Below are positions 31,520 to 41,269 of a stretch of DNA of 64,000 bases, in pieces (position 1 is the stretch's first letter; each line of letters opens with the position of its first letter). This stretch comes from Mycobacterium sp. 852013-50091_SCH5140682 (GTDB taxonomy: Bacteria; Actinomycetota; Actinomycetes; Mycobacteriales; Mycobacteriaceae). The notes below the pieces were generated by a model. The model made no database searches, was not told where the DNA came from, and saw only the letters and a program-made list of their open reading frames with translations. Location: the NCBI RefSeq assembly GCF_001665685.1, contig NZ_LZTB01000095.1, positions 1-64,000 on the forward strand, written 5' to 3'. A program made the position numbers and the translations under genes.

Positions 31520-32761
31520 CTACGGAGTCACCCGCAGCATCACCACACCATGCCCCGGCACCTGCCGTTCGATGGTGCCGGTGCTGGTGTTGTCGGTGTG
31601 CTGCCACAGATCTCGCACGGTCGCGCTGGTATGCCCGCCAAGACCGATGGCGTCGAACGAAGTTCGGACGTTCTGAGGCTCTGCCGACTGGTTGAACAGT
31701 GCCACGGCGACCGCACCGTCGGCGAGCGGTTTGATCACCACCCGCGCATCGCTAGTGAGTGGCCGCCCCTGCATCATCAGCGGGTCCTGGTCGACGGCGA
31801 TCACGTCTCGGTTGGTCAAGATGTCGCGGGTCTGGATGGTCATATCGCGAATGTCGTTGCCGGCCAACAAGGGTGCGGCGAGCATGGCCCACAGCGAGAA
31901 GTGGGCGCGCTGCTCGGTGTCGGTCAGGTCGGCCCGCGGCGCACCCAGCGCCATAGTGGGATGCCCGCTGGCGAACTGCTTCCAGCCGATGCCGACCACG
32001 AGCATGTCGGGGTCGTTGACGTGGGTCGAATTGCTGTGCGGTGCCAGCGAATCCGCTTCGGCGAACGCCTGGACCACACCGGCGAGACCTTCCTGCCACA
32101 GTGCGGTGTCCCCCCACGCCGGAACCAGGTCGACGGCGTCGCGCGTCACGTCGGCGATGTGCGACCAGTCATACTCCAGACCGGCGACCGGATCACCCGA
32201 GCTGTTCGGGTTGATGCTGTAGATGATGTGACGGCCGCTGTCGCGCAACGCATCCCGCATGGCGGTGAAGTAGCGCACTTGATCGTCGTGGTCGGCTTCG
32301 GTGCGGCACCAGTCGTACTTCAAGTAGTCGACGCCCCAACTGGCGAAGGTCTTGGCATCAGCCTGCTCGTGGCCCGCACCGCCGATCCGGGGGTCCTGAC
32401 CGCAGCCCTGGTTGAACGGACTGTGGTAGATCCCCAGCAGCATGCCGCGATCATGCGCGTACCGGGCCAGCGCGGCGATACCGTGCGGGAAGCGGTCGAG
32501 ATCCGCCCGCAACGAGCCGTCATCGGCACGGGTGGGTGCAGCCCAGCCGGCGTCGAGGTTGACGTAGCGGTAGCCGGCGTCCCGCATGCCCGAGGACACC
32601 ATCGCATCGATCGTGTCGTGCACTGTCTGCTCCGTCAGCGGGATCCCGGAGTTCCAGGAATTCCAGCCCAATGGCGGGAGCTGCGGCGGCGACGGCGGAT
32701 TGGGTGTGCTGCAAGCGGCGAGCAGACCGACGCATACCGCCAGGCGAGTCAGTCGGCGCAT
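31520..32761 (-). CDS. GH27-type alpha-galactosidase, predicted lipoprotein
   Basis: This 413-residue protein starts MRRLTRLAVCVG and has the lipobox LAAC, with Cys17 as the predicted acylated residue. The (beta/alpha)8 barrel opens with PPLGWNSWNSG; YLKYDWC supplies the nucleophile Asp150. The acid/base Asp is expected in the DWSHIADVTRD segment (Asp204 or Asp208). The C-terminal 90 residues form the beta-sandwich domain. It probably removes terminal alpha-galactose from oligosaccharides outside the membrane. M. tuberculosis has PE/PPE/ESX genes in this slot, so it is an accessory gene. The ATG at 32761 is chosen to give a proper signal peptide. Confidence 0.88.
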   Translation of the reverse strand: MRRLTRLAVCVGLLAACSTPNPPSPPQLPPLGWNSWNSGIPLTEQTVHDTIDAMVSSGMRDAGYRYVNLDAGWAAPTRADDGSLRADLDRFPHGIAALARYAHDRGMLLGIYHSPFNQGCGQDPRIGGAGHEQADAKTFASWGVDYLKYDWCRTEADHDDQVRYFTAMRDALRDSGRHIIYSINPNSSGDPVAGLEYDWSHIADVTRDAVDLVPAWGDTALWQEGLAGVVQAFAEADSLAPHSNSTHVNDPDMLVVGIGWKQFASGHPTMALGAPRADLTDTEQRAHFSLWAMLAAPLLAGNDIRDMTIQTRDILTNRDVIAVDQDPLMMQGRPLTSDARVVIKPLADGAVAVALFNQSAEPQNVRTSFDAIGLGGHTSATVRDLWQHTDNTSTGTIERQVPGHGVVMLRVTP

Positions 32762-32804
32762 GCGGCCATGGTGGCATCGTCGCCTGGCAACTACCCGAAA
32801 GCCG

Positions 32805-33152
32805 TCACCGCTGGGCAAGTATGCAGAACTCGTTGCCCTCCGGGTCGGCCAGCACCACCCAGGTCTGCTCTCCCTGACCGATGTCGACGTGGCGCGCACC
32901 CAGACCGATCAGCCGCTCGACTTCGGCCTGCTGATCATCGGGCGTGAAGTCGAGGTGCAGGCGGTTCTTGACCACTTTGGCGTCGGGCACCGCAAGGAAC
33001 AGCCACAGCGGCCCTTGCCCGGGCGGCGGCGTCAGCGCCACGTCGCCGTCGGAGTCGGTGTGGTGCGGCCAGCCGAGCACCCGACCCCACCACGCGGCCA
33101 GCGCCTCAGGATCGTGCGCGTCGATGCAGATCTCGGAGAATCTCAGTGCCAT
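32805..33152 (-). CDS. VOC superfamily (glyoxalase/bleomycin-resistance fold) protein
   Basis: This 115-residue protein shows two beta-alpha-beta-beta-beta modules: FSEICIDAHDPEALAAWWGRVLGW and RLHLDFTPDDQQAEVERLIGLGA...WVVLADPEGNEFCIL. The possible metal ligands His54-type and Glu near the end are weakly visible, so the activity is undefined. The ATG lies inside the end of fadD36 (ten-base overlap in another frame), so it is coupled to that gene. Confidence 0.85.
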   Translation of the reverse strand: MALRFSEICIDAHDPEALAAWWGRVLGWPHHTDSDGDVALTPPPGQGPLWLFLAVPDAKVVKNRLHLDFTPDDQQAEVERLIGLGARHVDIGQGEQTWVVLADPEGNEFCILAQR

Positions 33153-34549
33153 TGCGCCAGTTCCTTTTTCAGCACCTTGCCCATCGCGTTGCGCGGTAGG
33201 CGCTCCACCAGGCGCACCTCCCGAGGACGCTTATGAACCGAAAGTTCCTGTGCCACAAAGTCGATCAACGCCGCAGGCTCGGCATCGCCGACGACGTAAG
33301 CCACGATGCGCTGGCCGAGGTCGTCGTCGGGCACACCGACCACCGCAACCTCGGCCACACCGGGATGCCCCAGCAGCACGGTCTCGATCTCGCCCGCACC
33401 GATCCGGAAGCCCCCGGACTTGATCAGGTCGACCGATTCGCGCCCCACGATGCGGTGCATGCCTTCGGCGTCGATGACCGCCACATCACCGGTGCGGTAC
33501 CAACCATCGGCGTCGAAAGCTGCTGCGGTGGCGTCGGGCCGGTTGAGGTATCCGTCGAACACCATCGGCCCCTTGATCTGCAACTGCCCGATGGTTTCGC
33601 CGTCCCGCGGCACCAGTGCACCGTTCTCGTCGACCAACCGCGTATCCACACCCGCCAGGGGCAACCCCACCCAACCGGGTCTGCGCTCGCCGTCGACGGA
33701 GGTGCTCAGCGTGATCAACGACTCGGTGCTGCCGTAGCGTTCGATCGGCGCGTGTCCGGTCAACCGCACCAACTCGTCGAACACCGGTACCGGCAGGGGT
33801 GCACTGCCCGACACCAGCAGCCGGGCCGACGACAGCGCGAGCGCGGCGTCGAGGTCTTTGACCACCCGCGACCACACCGTCGGCACACCGAAATACAACG
33901 TGCCGCCGGCCTCCGCGTACGCCGCAGGCGTCGGTTTTCCGGTGTGCACGAATCGGTTTCCGATGCGCAGCGATCCGAGCAGGCCCAGCACCAGGCCGTG
34001 CACATGGAACAGGGGCAGGCCGTGCACCAGGGTGTCCGCATCTGTCCAGTTCCACGCCGCGGCCAGCGCGTCGATGTCCGCGGCGATGGCGCGTCTGGTC
34101 ATCGGCACACCTTTGGGCGGCCCCGTGGTGCCGGAGGTGTACATGATGATGGCAGTCGATTCGGGCGCCGGCTCGGCGTACCGGTGCCACGATCGCGCGT
34201 GCACACGAACCGGGATGTGCGGCAGTCCTTCGTTCTCCTCGGGCACCTCTCCCAGCCACGCCTGGGCTTCGGAGTCGGCGAGGATGTGGCGGCGTTCGGC
34301 GGCACCGACATCGGCGGGCACGGGGACCACGGGGACACCTGCGATCAGGCAGCCGGTGATCGCCAGCACGGTGGTGACGGTCGGCTTGGCCAGGACGGCA
34401 ACCCGCCGCGCCGACGCCACCCGTTCGGCCACCGAGGTGGCCGCCCCGATCACATCACTTCGGCTGAGTACCGCGCCGTCGATACGGACGGCGTCGTCGA
34501 TGTCGGCACCGGCAGCAACCGCTGCGGGGTTCAAGGAGGCCAGCAGCAC
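33143..34549 (-). CDS. fadD36: Acyl-CoA ligase FadD36
   Basis: This 468-residue ANL enzyme matches M. tuberculosis FadD36 (Rv1193, 473 residues). The AMP-binding motif is IIMYTSGTTGPPKGVPMTRR; later motifs are ERYGSTESLITLS, GWYRTGDVAV and the terminal lysine in RNAMGKVLKKEL. The substrate is unknown. It is short for a FadD and resembles malonyl-CoA-synthetase-like ligases. The frame is open to 34699, but the GTG at 34549 lies seven bases after TAGCCT and matches the homologue start (LLASLNP). Confidence 0.92.
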   Translation of the reverse strand: MLLASLNPAAVAAGADIDDAVRIDGAVLSRSDVIGAATSVAERVASARRVAVLAKPTVTTVLAITGCLIAGVPVVPVPADVGAAERRHILADSEAQAWLGEVPEENEGLPHIPVRVHARSWHRYAEPAPESTAIIMYTSGTTGPPKGVPMTRRAIAADIDALAAAWNWTDADTLVHGLPLFHVHGLVLGLLGSLRIGNRFVHTGKPTPAAYAEAGGTLYFGVPTVWSRVVKDLDAALALSSARLLVSGSAPLPVPVFDELVRLTGHAPIERYGSTESLITLSTSVDGERRPGWVGLPLAGVDTRLVDENGALVPRDGETIGQLQIKGPMVFDGYLNRPDATAAAFDADGWYRTGDVAVIDAEGMHRIVGRESVDLIKSGGFRIGAGEIETVLLGHPGVAEVAVVGVPDDDLGQRIVAYVVGDAEPAALIDFVAQELSVHKRPREVRLVERLPRNAMGKVLKKELAQWH

Positions 34550-34556
34550 GCCTGTG

Positions 34557-34562
34557 AGGCTA
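34557..34562 (-). promoter_or_regulatory. Leaderless -10 (TAGCCT) for fadD36
   Basis: TAGCCT is followed by 7 bases and the GTG at 34549. Confidence 0.65.
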
Positions 34563-34598
34563 CCCCGGCGCACCGATTCGATCGGCGATACTGGGCCG

Positions 34599-35144
34599 AT
34601 GGGCGTCATCCGGCAACTGCAGTCACGCGAGGTGTATCGGAACAACTGGATGACGTTGCGGGAGGACACCATCCGTCGTCCGGACGGCACCGAGGGCATC
34701 TACTCGGTCATCGACAAGCCGACGTATGCGCTGGTCATCGCGCGGGAAGAGGAGCGCTACCACCTCGTCGAGCAGTTCCGGTATCCGCTGGGTCTGCGTC
34801 GGTGGGAGTTCCCGCAAGGCACCGCACCGGATCGGCTGCATCTCGATCCGGACGCGCTGGCCCACCGGGAACTGCGCGAGGAGACCGGGCTGCGGGCGAC
34901 GAGCATGCGGCGGCTGGGCCAGCTCGACGTGGCCGCCGGGATGAGCAGCCAGCGCGGGTGGGTGTACCTGGCCGCCGGGCTGAGCGAGGGTGAACACGAA
35001 CGCGAGCACGAGGAACAGGACATGCACAGCGCCTGGTTCGAGCGCGCTGAGGTCGAGCGGATGATGCGCGAGGGCGAGATCACCGACGCCCAGTCGATCG
35101 CGGCGTGGGCGTTGCTCCTGCTCGATGAGCGCGCGACGGGCTAG
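34599..35144 (+). CDS. NUDIX hydrolase (ADP-ribose pyrophosphatase-like)
   Basis: This 181-residue enzyme has a NUDIX helix in AHRELREETGLRA with an upstream Gly in WEFPQGTAPD; the loop between them is longer than the standard box. The fold and VEQFRYPLGLRRWEFPQG strand are typical of ADP-sugar pyrophosphatases. The ATG at 34599 is preceded six bases upstream by GATACT, a -10-like hexamer, so it too may be leaderless. It is divergent from fadD36 with 49 bases between starts. Confidence 0.88.
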   Translation: MGVIRQLQSREVYRNNWMTLREDTIRRPDGTEGIYSVIDKPTYALVIAREEERYHLVEQFRYPLGLRRWEFPQGTAPDRLHLDPDALAHRELREETGLRATSMRRLGQLDVAAGMSSQRGWVYLAAGLSEGEHEREHEEQDMHSAWFERAEVERMMREGEITDAQSIAAWALLLLDERATG

Positions 35145-35157
35145 CGTTGACGCCACG

Positions 35158-35643
35158 ATGAGGCGACCCGTCGCGCTCGGCATGTTGATCGTCGCGGCCC
35201 TGACTGCCGCGCCGTCAGCGCATGCCGCGGATCAAGTGTGGAACGGCCGGTATTCGTTGGTCCGCTACGCCGCCCAGAAGACGGGCACGAGCCTGGCCGC
35301 CAGGCAGCCCGAACCGACGTTCAGTGACGTGTACACGTTCTCGACCGATTGTTCTTCGGGCACCTGCATTTCCACGGTGATCGACGGCCCCACGCCGAAG
35401 AATCCCACGCTGCCGCTGCCGCCCCGCTACACCTGGGACGGCACCCGGTGGGTGCACATCTACGACTGGCAGTGGGATTGCTATATGGGAGAAGGGGTTC
35501 CGAAAGTGTGGACGCCGGCCCGGTCGTGGGCGTATTACGCACCCCAGGCCGACGGAACCCTGCGGGGCACCTGGCTCACCCAGATCGTGGGTGGTCCGTG
35601 CGGCGGCACCGTGCAGATGGATGTGGCGGCGTTCCCGGCCTGA
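35158..35643 (+). CDS. Secreted mycobacterial protein of unknown function
   Basis: This 161-residue protein begins MRRPVALGMLIVAALTAAPSAHA, a signal peptide with an AHA cleavage site. The mature part begins ADQVWNGRYSLVRYAAQKTGTS and has four or five cysteines (CSSGTC, DCYMGEG, GGPCGG) likely paired as disulfides, plus many Trp and Tyr. It resembles a family of small secreted mycobacterial beta-rich proteins; no function is assigned. The ATG at 35158 gives a proper signal peptide; an upstream ATG at 35125 overlaps the NUDIX gene. Confidence 0.75.
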   Translation: MRRPVALGMLIVAALTAAPSAHAADQVWNGRYSLVRYAAQKTGTSLAARQPEPTFSDVYTFSTDCSSGTCISTVIDGPTPKNPTLPLPPRYTWDGTRWVHIYDWQWDCYMGEGVPKVWTPARSWAYYAPQADGTLRGTWLTQIVGGPCGGTVQMDVAAFPA

Positions 35644-35660
35644 CGCTCGCGGTGCCTCGG

Positions 35661-36644
35661 TTACCGACGCTCGGCGAGCGCCCGCAGGAAGAACCCGAAG
35701 TTGGCCGGGCGTTCGGCGAGCCTGCGCACGAAGTAGCCGTACCATTCGTTGCCGAACGGGACGTACACCCGGACGTGGTTTCCTGCGTCGGCCAGCCTGC
35801 GCTGCTCGGCATCCCGGATGCCGTACAGCATCTGGTACTCGAATCCGTCCACGTCCCGACCGAATTCGCGGGCGAGGCCAGGCACGGCTTCGATGATCTC
35901 CGGATCGTGTGAGGCCACCATCGGATAGCCCGACCCTGCCATCAGCACCCGCAGGCAACGCAGGTACGACGCGGTGACCTCGGCGGCGTCGCGGTAGGCC
36001 ACCGTGGCCGGCTCGTCATAGGCGCCCTTGCACAACCGAATTCGGGCGCCGGCCTCGGCGAATTCGCGGCAGTCGCCCTCGGTCCGGTGCAGGTATGCCT
36101 GCAAAACGGTGCCCAGCCAATCGAATTCGGTTCGCAGGTCGCGCACGATCGACAAGGTGGAGTCGGTCGTCGTGTGGTCCTCGGCATCGACGGTCACCCA
36201 GACGCCGGCGTCACGGGCCTTGGTGCAGATCGTGTGCGCATTCTCCAGCGCGATCTTCTCCCCGTCACGGGGCAGCGCCTGCCCCAGCGCGGACAGCTTG
36301 AGCGACACTTCCAACGGCCGCACCGGTGATGCGGCCTCGTCGCGCTCGCCGAGCAGGTCGAGCAGCGCCAAGTAGGCCTTGACGGTCTGTTCGGCGTCCT
36401 CGATGCGGGTGGTGTCCTCGCCGAGATAGTCGATGGTGACCATACGGCCCGAAGCACGCAGCGCCGCAACGGCATCCACGGCATCGGGAATGGTGTCGCC
36501 CGCGACGAACCGGTCCACGACACTGCGGGTCAACGGAAGTCGTTCAGCTGTCCGACGCAGTCGCGCAGAGCGCGCGGCAGCCAGGATCGCCGGCCGTGCG
36601 GCCCGCTGGAACGCGGACTCCAAAGCACCTCGCGTACTCGCCAT
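35661..36644 (-). CDS. pruB: Proline dehydrogenase PruB
   Basis: This 327-residue monofunctional FAD enzyme oxidises proline to pyrroline-5-carboxylate, passing electrons to the respiratory chain. It has VSLKLSALG, VTVDAEDHTTTD, RIRLCKGAYDEP and the late YQMLYGIRDAEQRRL and VRVYVPFGNEWYGYFVRRLAERPAN motifs, including the Arg pair that binds proline. It corresponds to Rv1188. It starts one base after the pruA stop, so the two form an operon. Confidence 0.95.
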   Translation of the reverse strand: MASTRGALESAFQRAARPAILAAARSARLRRTAERLPLTRSVVDRFVAGDTIPDAVDAVAALRASGRMVTIDYLGEDTTRIEDAEQTVKAYLALLDLLGERDEAASPVRPLEVSLKLSALGQALPRDGEKIALENAHTICTKARDAGVWVTVDAEDHTTTDSTLSIVRDLRTEFDWLGTVLQAYLHRTEGDCREFAEAGARIRLCKGAYDEPATVAYRDAAEVTASYLRCLRVLMAGSGYPMVASHDPEIIEAVPGLAREFGRDVDGFEYQMLYGIRDAEQRRLADAGNHVRVYVPFGNEWYGYFVRRLAERPANFGFFLRALAERR

Positions 36645-36645
36645 G

Positions 36646-38283
<1,638 letters not shown>

Positions 38284-38318
38284 AGGCTTAAGAATCCCCG
38301 ACGTGACCCACGCAACTC

Positions 38319-38366
38319 TTGTCCGATCCGACAACACTTTGGCCGCCGACCAGTACGATCGGACAA
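38319..38366. promoter_or_regulatory. PruC operator: inverted repeat between pruA and pruC
   Basis: TTGTCCGATC (38319-38328) and GATCGGACAA (38357-38366) are perfect inverted copies, 28 bases apart. A further GACAA half-site at 38330-38334 makes a second inverted pair with the left TTGTC. The right arm overlaps the pruC -10 and ends just before the pruC ATG, so the same protein could repress pruC and activate pruA-pruB. Confidence 0.7.
38354..38359 (+). promoter_or_regulatory. -10 element (TACGAT) for pruC
   Basis: TACGAT is followed by 8 bases and the ATG at 38368; it overlaps the right operator arm. Confidence 0.5.
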
Positions 38367-38367
38367 C

Positions 38368-39948
38368 ATGGCGACAAGCGGTGTCAGCCTCGGCCAACTC
38401 CTGCTGGCCTTGGACGCCACGCTGGTCCAGCTGGTGCAGGCGCCGCGCGGGCTCGACCTGCCGGTGGCATCGGCGGCACTCATCGATTCCGACGACGTAC
38501 GGCTGGGCCTGGCACCGTCCGCCGGGTCGGCCGACGTGTTCTTCCTGCTGGGCATACCCGATGCCGACGCCCGAATGTGGGTGGATCAGCAGATAGCCCG
38601 GCGCCCACCGACGGCGATCTTCATCAAGGAACCGTCGGCCGCCGTGGTCGCGCGCGCGACCACGGCAGGCACCGCGGTGGTGGCCGTCGACCCGCGAGCC
38701 CGGTGGGAACGGCTGTACCGACTGGTCAACCACGTCTTCGAGCATCACGGCGACCGCGAGTCAGACGACTCAGGCACGGACCTGTTCAGCCTCGCGCAGT
38801 CCATCGCCGACCGCACCCACGGGATGGTCAGCATCGAAGACGCCCAGTCGCACGTGCTGGCCTATTCGGCGTCCAACGACGAGGCGGACGACCTGCGCCG
38901 GCTATCGATCCTGGGCCGCGCAGGCCCGTCGGAACACCTGGCGTGGATCGCACAGTGGGGCATCTTCGACGCGATCCGCGCGAAACCGGATGTCGTGCAT
39001 GTCGCTGAGCGGCCCGAGCTCGGGTTGCAGCCGCGCTCGGCGATCGGGATCTTCCAGCCGTCGCCCGACGAGCGCCGGGCCCCGGCGTTCGCCGGGACGA
39101 TCTGGGTGCAGCAGGGCAGCCGGCCGCTGGCCGACGACGCCGACGACGTGCTGCGCGGCGCAGCGGTGCTGGCCGCCCGCATCATGACGCGGCTGGCGGC
39201 GACCCCGTCGACCCACATGGTGCGCGTCCAGGAACTGCTCGGCCTGCGCCCCGGTGACGGGCCACCCGACATCGACCTCATCGCTCGCGAGCTCGGCATC
39301 GCGGTCGACGGGCGCGCCGCCCTGATCGGATTCGACGGCAGCATCCCAGGATCACGACTCTCGGACATTCTGTCGTTGAGCGCCAGCGCTTTTCGCCAGG
39401 ACGCGCAAGTCGCGTCGGCGCGTACCCGCGTCTACGTGCTGTTCCCCAGCACCGGGAAACCCGCCGCGGTCACCTCCTGGATCCGCGGCACCGTTGCGGC
39501 GCTGCGCACCGAGCTGGGACTGGAACTGCATGCCGTCATCGCCACACCCGTCAACGGGCTGGCCGGCGCCGCGGCCGCCCGTCTCGAAGTGGATCGCGTG
39601 CTCGACAGCGCCGAGCGCCATCCGGGGGCCCTGGGGCAGGTGACGTCGCTTGCCGAGGCCCGCACGACGGTGCTGCTGGACGAGATCGTCACGGCCATCG
39701 CCGCCGACGAGCGGCTGATCGACCCGCGCGCGCGGGCGTTGCGGGACAATGATCCCGTCCTCGCCGACACGCTGCGGGCTTATCTCGACAGCTTCGGTGA
39801 TGTCGCGACTGCGGCGCAGTGGCTGCACGTGCATCCCAACACGGTGCGCTACCGGGTGCGCCGCATCGAGCAGCTACTGGCCACCGCGCTCACCGATCCC
39901 GATGTGCGGCTGCTGCTTTCGCTCAGCCTGCGAGCCACGCAACCATGA
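38368..39948 (+). CDS. pruC: PucR-family regulator of proline catabolism PruC
   Basis: This 526-residue regulator matches Rv1186c, known to activate pruA-pruB in mycobacteria. The N-terminal and central regions form a PucR-like sensor (LGQLLLALDATLVQLVQAPRGLD), a GGDEF-like section lies at about 330-440, and the C-terminal HTH_30 reads TLRAYLDSFGDVATAAQWLHVHPNTVRYRVRRIEQLL. It senses proline or its oxidation product, by analogy. It sits divergent to the operon it controls, with a palindromic operator in between. Confidence 0.93.
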   Translation: MATSGVSLGQLLLALDATLVQLVQAPRGLDLPVASAALIDSDDVRLGLAPSAGSADVFFLLGIPDADARMWVDQQIARRPPTAIFIKEPSAAVVARATTAGTAVVAVDPRARWERLYRLVNHVFEHHGDRESDDSGTDLFSLAQSIADRTHGMVSIEDAQSHVLAYSASNDEADDLRRLSILGRAGPSEHLAWIAQWGIFDAIRAKPDVVHVAERPELGLQPRSAIGIFQPSPDERRAPAFAGTIWVQQGSRPLADDADDVLRGAAVLAARIMTRLAATPSTHMVRVQELLGLRPGDGPPDIDLIARELGIAVDGRAALIGFDGSIPGSRLSDILSLSASAFRQDAQVASARTRVYVLFPSTGKPAAVTSWIRGTVAALRTELGLELHAVIATPVNGLAGAAAARLEVDRVLDSAERHPGALGQVTSLAEARTTVLLDEIVTAIAADERLIDPRARALRDNDPVLADTLRAYLDSFGDVATAAQWLHVHPNTVRYRVRRIEQLLATALTDPDVRLLLSLSLRATQP

Positions 39949-39963
39949 CGCTGCCGTGAGCGG

Positions 39964-41160
39964 TCAGCGGAACGCCGACTGCCCCGTGAGCGCACGGCCG
40001 ATGGAGAGCATGTGCATCTCGCTGGTGCCCTCGTAGGTGAGGACCGACTCCAGGTTGTTGGCGTGGCGCAGCGGCGAGTACTCCAGCGTGATGCCACTGG
40101 CGCCCATGATGGTGCGGGATTCGCGTGCGATGGCCAGCGCTTCCCGGACGTTGTTGAGCTTGCCGAGGCTGATCTGGTCCGGTGTCACCCCGGAGGTGTC
40201 CTTGAGCCGTCCCAGTTGCAGCGCGAGCAGCATGCCCTTGCCGAGCTCCAGGGTCATGTTGGCCAGCTTCTCCTGGGTCAGCTGGTAGCTGGACAGCGGG
40301 CGATCGAAGACGTCGCGGGCGCCGGCGTAGTCGATGGCGGCCTCGAGGCTGTCGCGGGCGGCACCGAGGGCGCCGAACACGATGCCGAACCGGGCCTCGT
40401 TGAGGCAGGACAGCGGACCGCGCAGGCCGACGGCCTCGGGCAGTTGGGCCGACGCGGGCAGCCGGACGTTGTCGAGCACCAGCTCGGAGGTGACCGAGGC
40501 GCGCAGCGACAGCTTCTTGTGGATGACGTTGGCGCTGAAACCGGGGGTGTCGGTGGGGACGACGAAGCCGCGGATGCCCTCATCGGTCTGTGCCCACACG
40601 GTGGCCACGTCGGCGAGGTTGCCGTTGGTGATCCACATCTTGGTGCCGGACAGGATCCAGTCGGAGCCGTCGCGGCGCGCGGTGGTGCGCATGCCACCGG
40701 GATTGGAGCCGAAGTCGGCCTCGGTCAGGCCGAAGCAGCCGATCGCGTCACCGGAGGCCAGCCGCGGCAGCCACTCCTGCTTCTGCTCCTCGGATCCCCA
40801 CCGGTGGATCGAGAACATCGACAGCGAGCCCTGCACCGAGACGAAACTGCGCAGACCGCTGTCGCCGGCCTCGAGCTCCATGCACGCCAGGCCGTAGCTC
40901 ACGGCGTTGGTGCCTGCGCAGCCGTATCCCTGCAGGTGCATGCCGAGCAGACCGAGGTCGCCGAATTCCTTGGCGAGTTCGCGGCCGGGCAGCTCGCCCT
41001 TCTCGAACCATTCGGCGAGGTTGGGGCGCAGCCGGGTGTCGACGAACCGGCGCACGGTGGCAGCAATGTCACGTTCGTCGTCATCGAGGAGATTGTCGAT
41101 GCCGAACATCTCGAGCGGCCGCAGGTTCGTGGACGCAGCCGGGGTGGTCGTCGTGGTCAT
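39964..41160 (-). CDS. gcdH: Glutaryl-CoA dehydrogenase (acyl-CoA dehydrogenase family)
   Basis: This 398-residue flavoenzyme is closest to glutaryl-CoA dehydrogenases: long N-terminal LLDDDERDIAATVRRFVDTRLRPNLAEWFEKG, GCFGLTEADFGSNPGGMRTTARR, MWITNG and the C-terminal ANNLESVLTYEGTSEMH with catalytic Glu377. It oxidises and decarboxylates glutaryl-CoA to crotonyl-CoA. This assignment is strengthened by the nearby CaiB-type transferase that makes glutaryl-CoA. It ends 15 bases from convergent pruC and starts leaderless behind TAGAGT, divergent to a PucR regulator. Confidence 0.88.
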   Translation of the reverse strand: MTTTTTPAASTNLRPLEMFGIDNLLDDDERDIAATVRRFVDTRLRPNLAEWFEKGELPGRELAKEFGDLGLLGMHLQGYGCAGTNAVSYGLACMELEAGDSGLRSFVSVQGSLSMFSIHRWGSEEQKQEWLPRLASGDAIGCFGLTEADFGSNPGGMRTTARRDGSDWILSGTKMWITNGNLADVATVWAQTDEGIRGFVVPTDTPGFSANVIHKKLSLRASVTSELVLDNVRLPASAQLPEAVGLRGPLSCLNEARFGIVFGALGAARDSLEAAIDYAGARDVFDRPLSSYQLTQEKLANMTLELGKGMLLALQLGRLKDTSGVTPDQISLGKLNNVREALAIARESRTIMGASGITLEYSPLRHANNLESVLTYEGTSEMHMLSIGRALTGQSAFR

Positions 41161-41167
41161 GGCACAA

Positions 41168-41173
41168 ACTCTA
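41168..41173 (-). promoter_or_regulatory. Leaderless -10 (TAGAGT) for gcdH
   Basis: TAGAGT is followed by 7 bases and the ATG at 41160. Confidence 0.6.
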
Positions 41174-41232
41174 CGAGCCGAAACTTGCGGCGAGATATGT
41201 CAGTAATGTCTAGCCCAGTCGGATAGGGTCGA

Positions 41233-41243
41233 CATTTTGTACA
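41233..41243 (+). promoter_or_regulatory. Shared CATTTTGTACA motif before pucR
   Basis: CATTTTGTACA overlaps TACAGT (41240-41245), a candidate -10 for the pucR gene at 41270. The identical 11-mer occurs upstream of the aminotransferase operon at 47360-47370, in the same orientation relative to the gene. It is the best candidate for the binding site of the local PucR protein. Confidence 0.55.
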
Positions 41244-41269
41244 GTCGCAGTGCGGAGAGGGACGCCACG

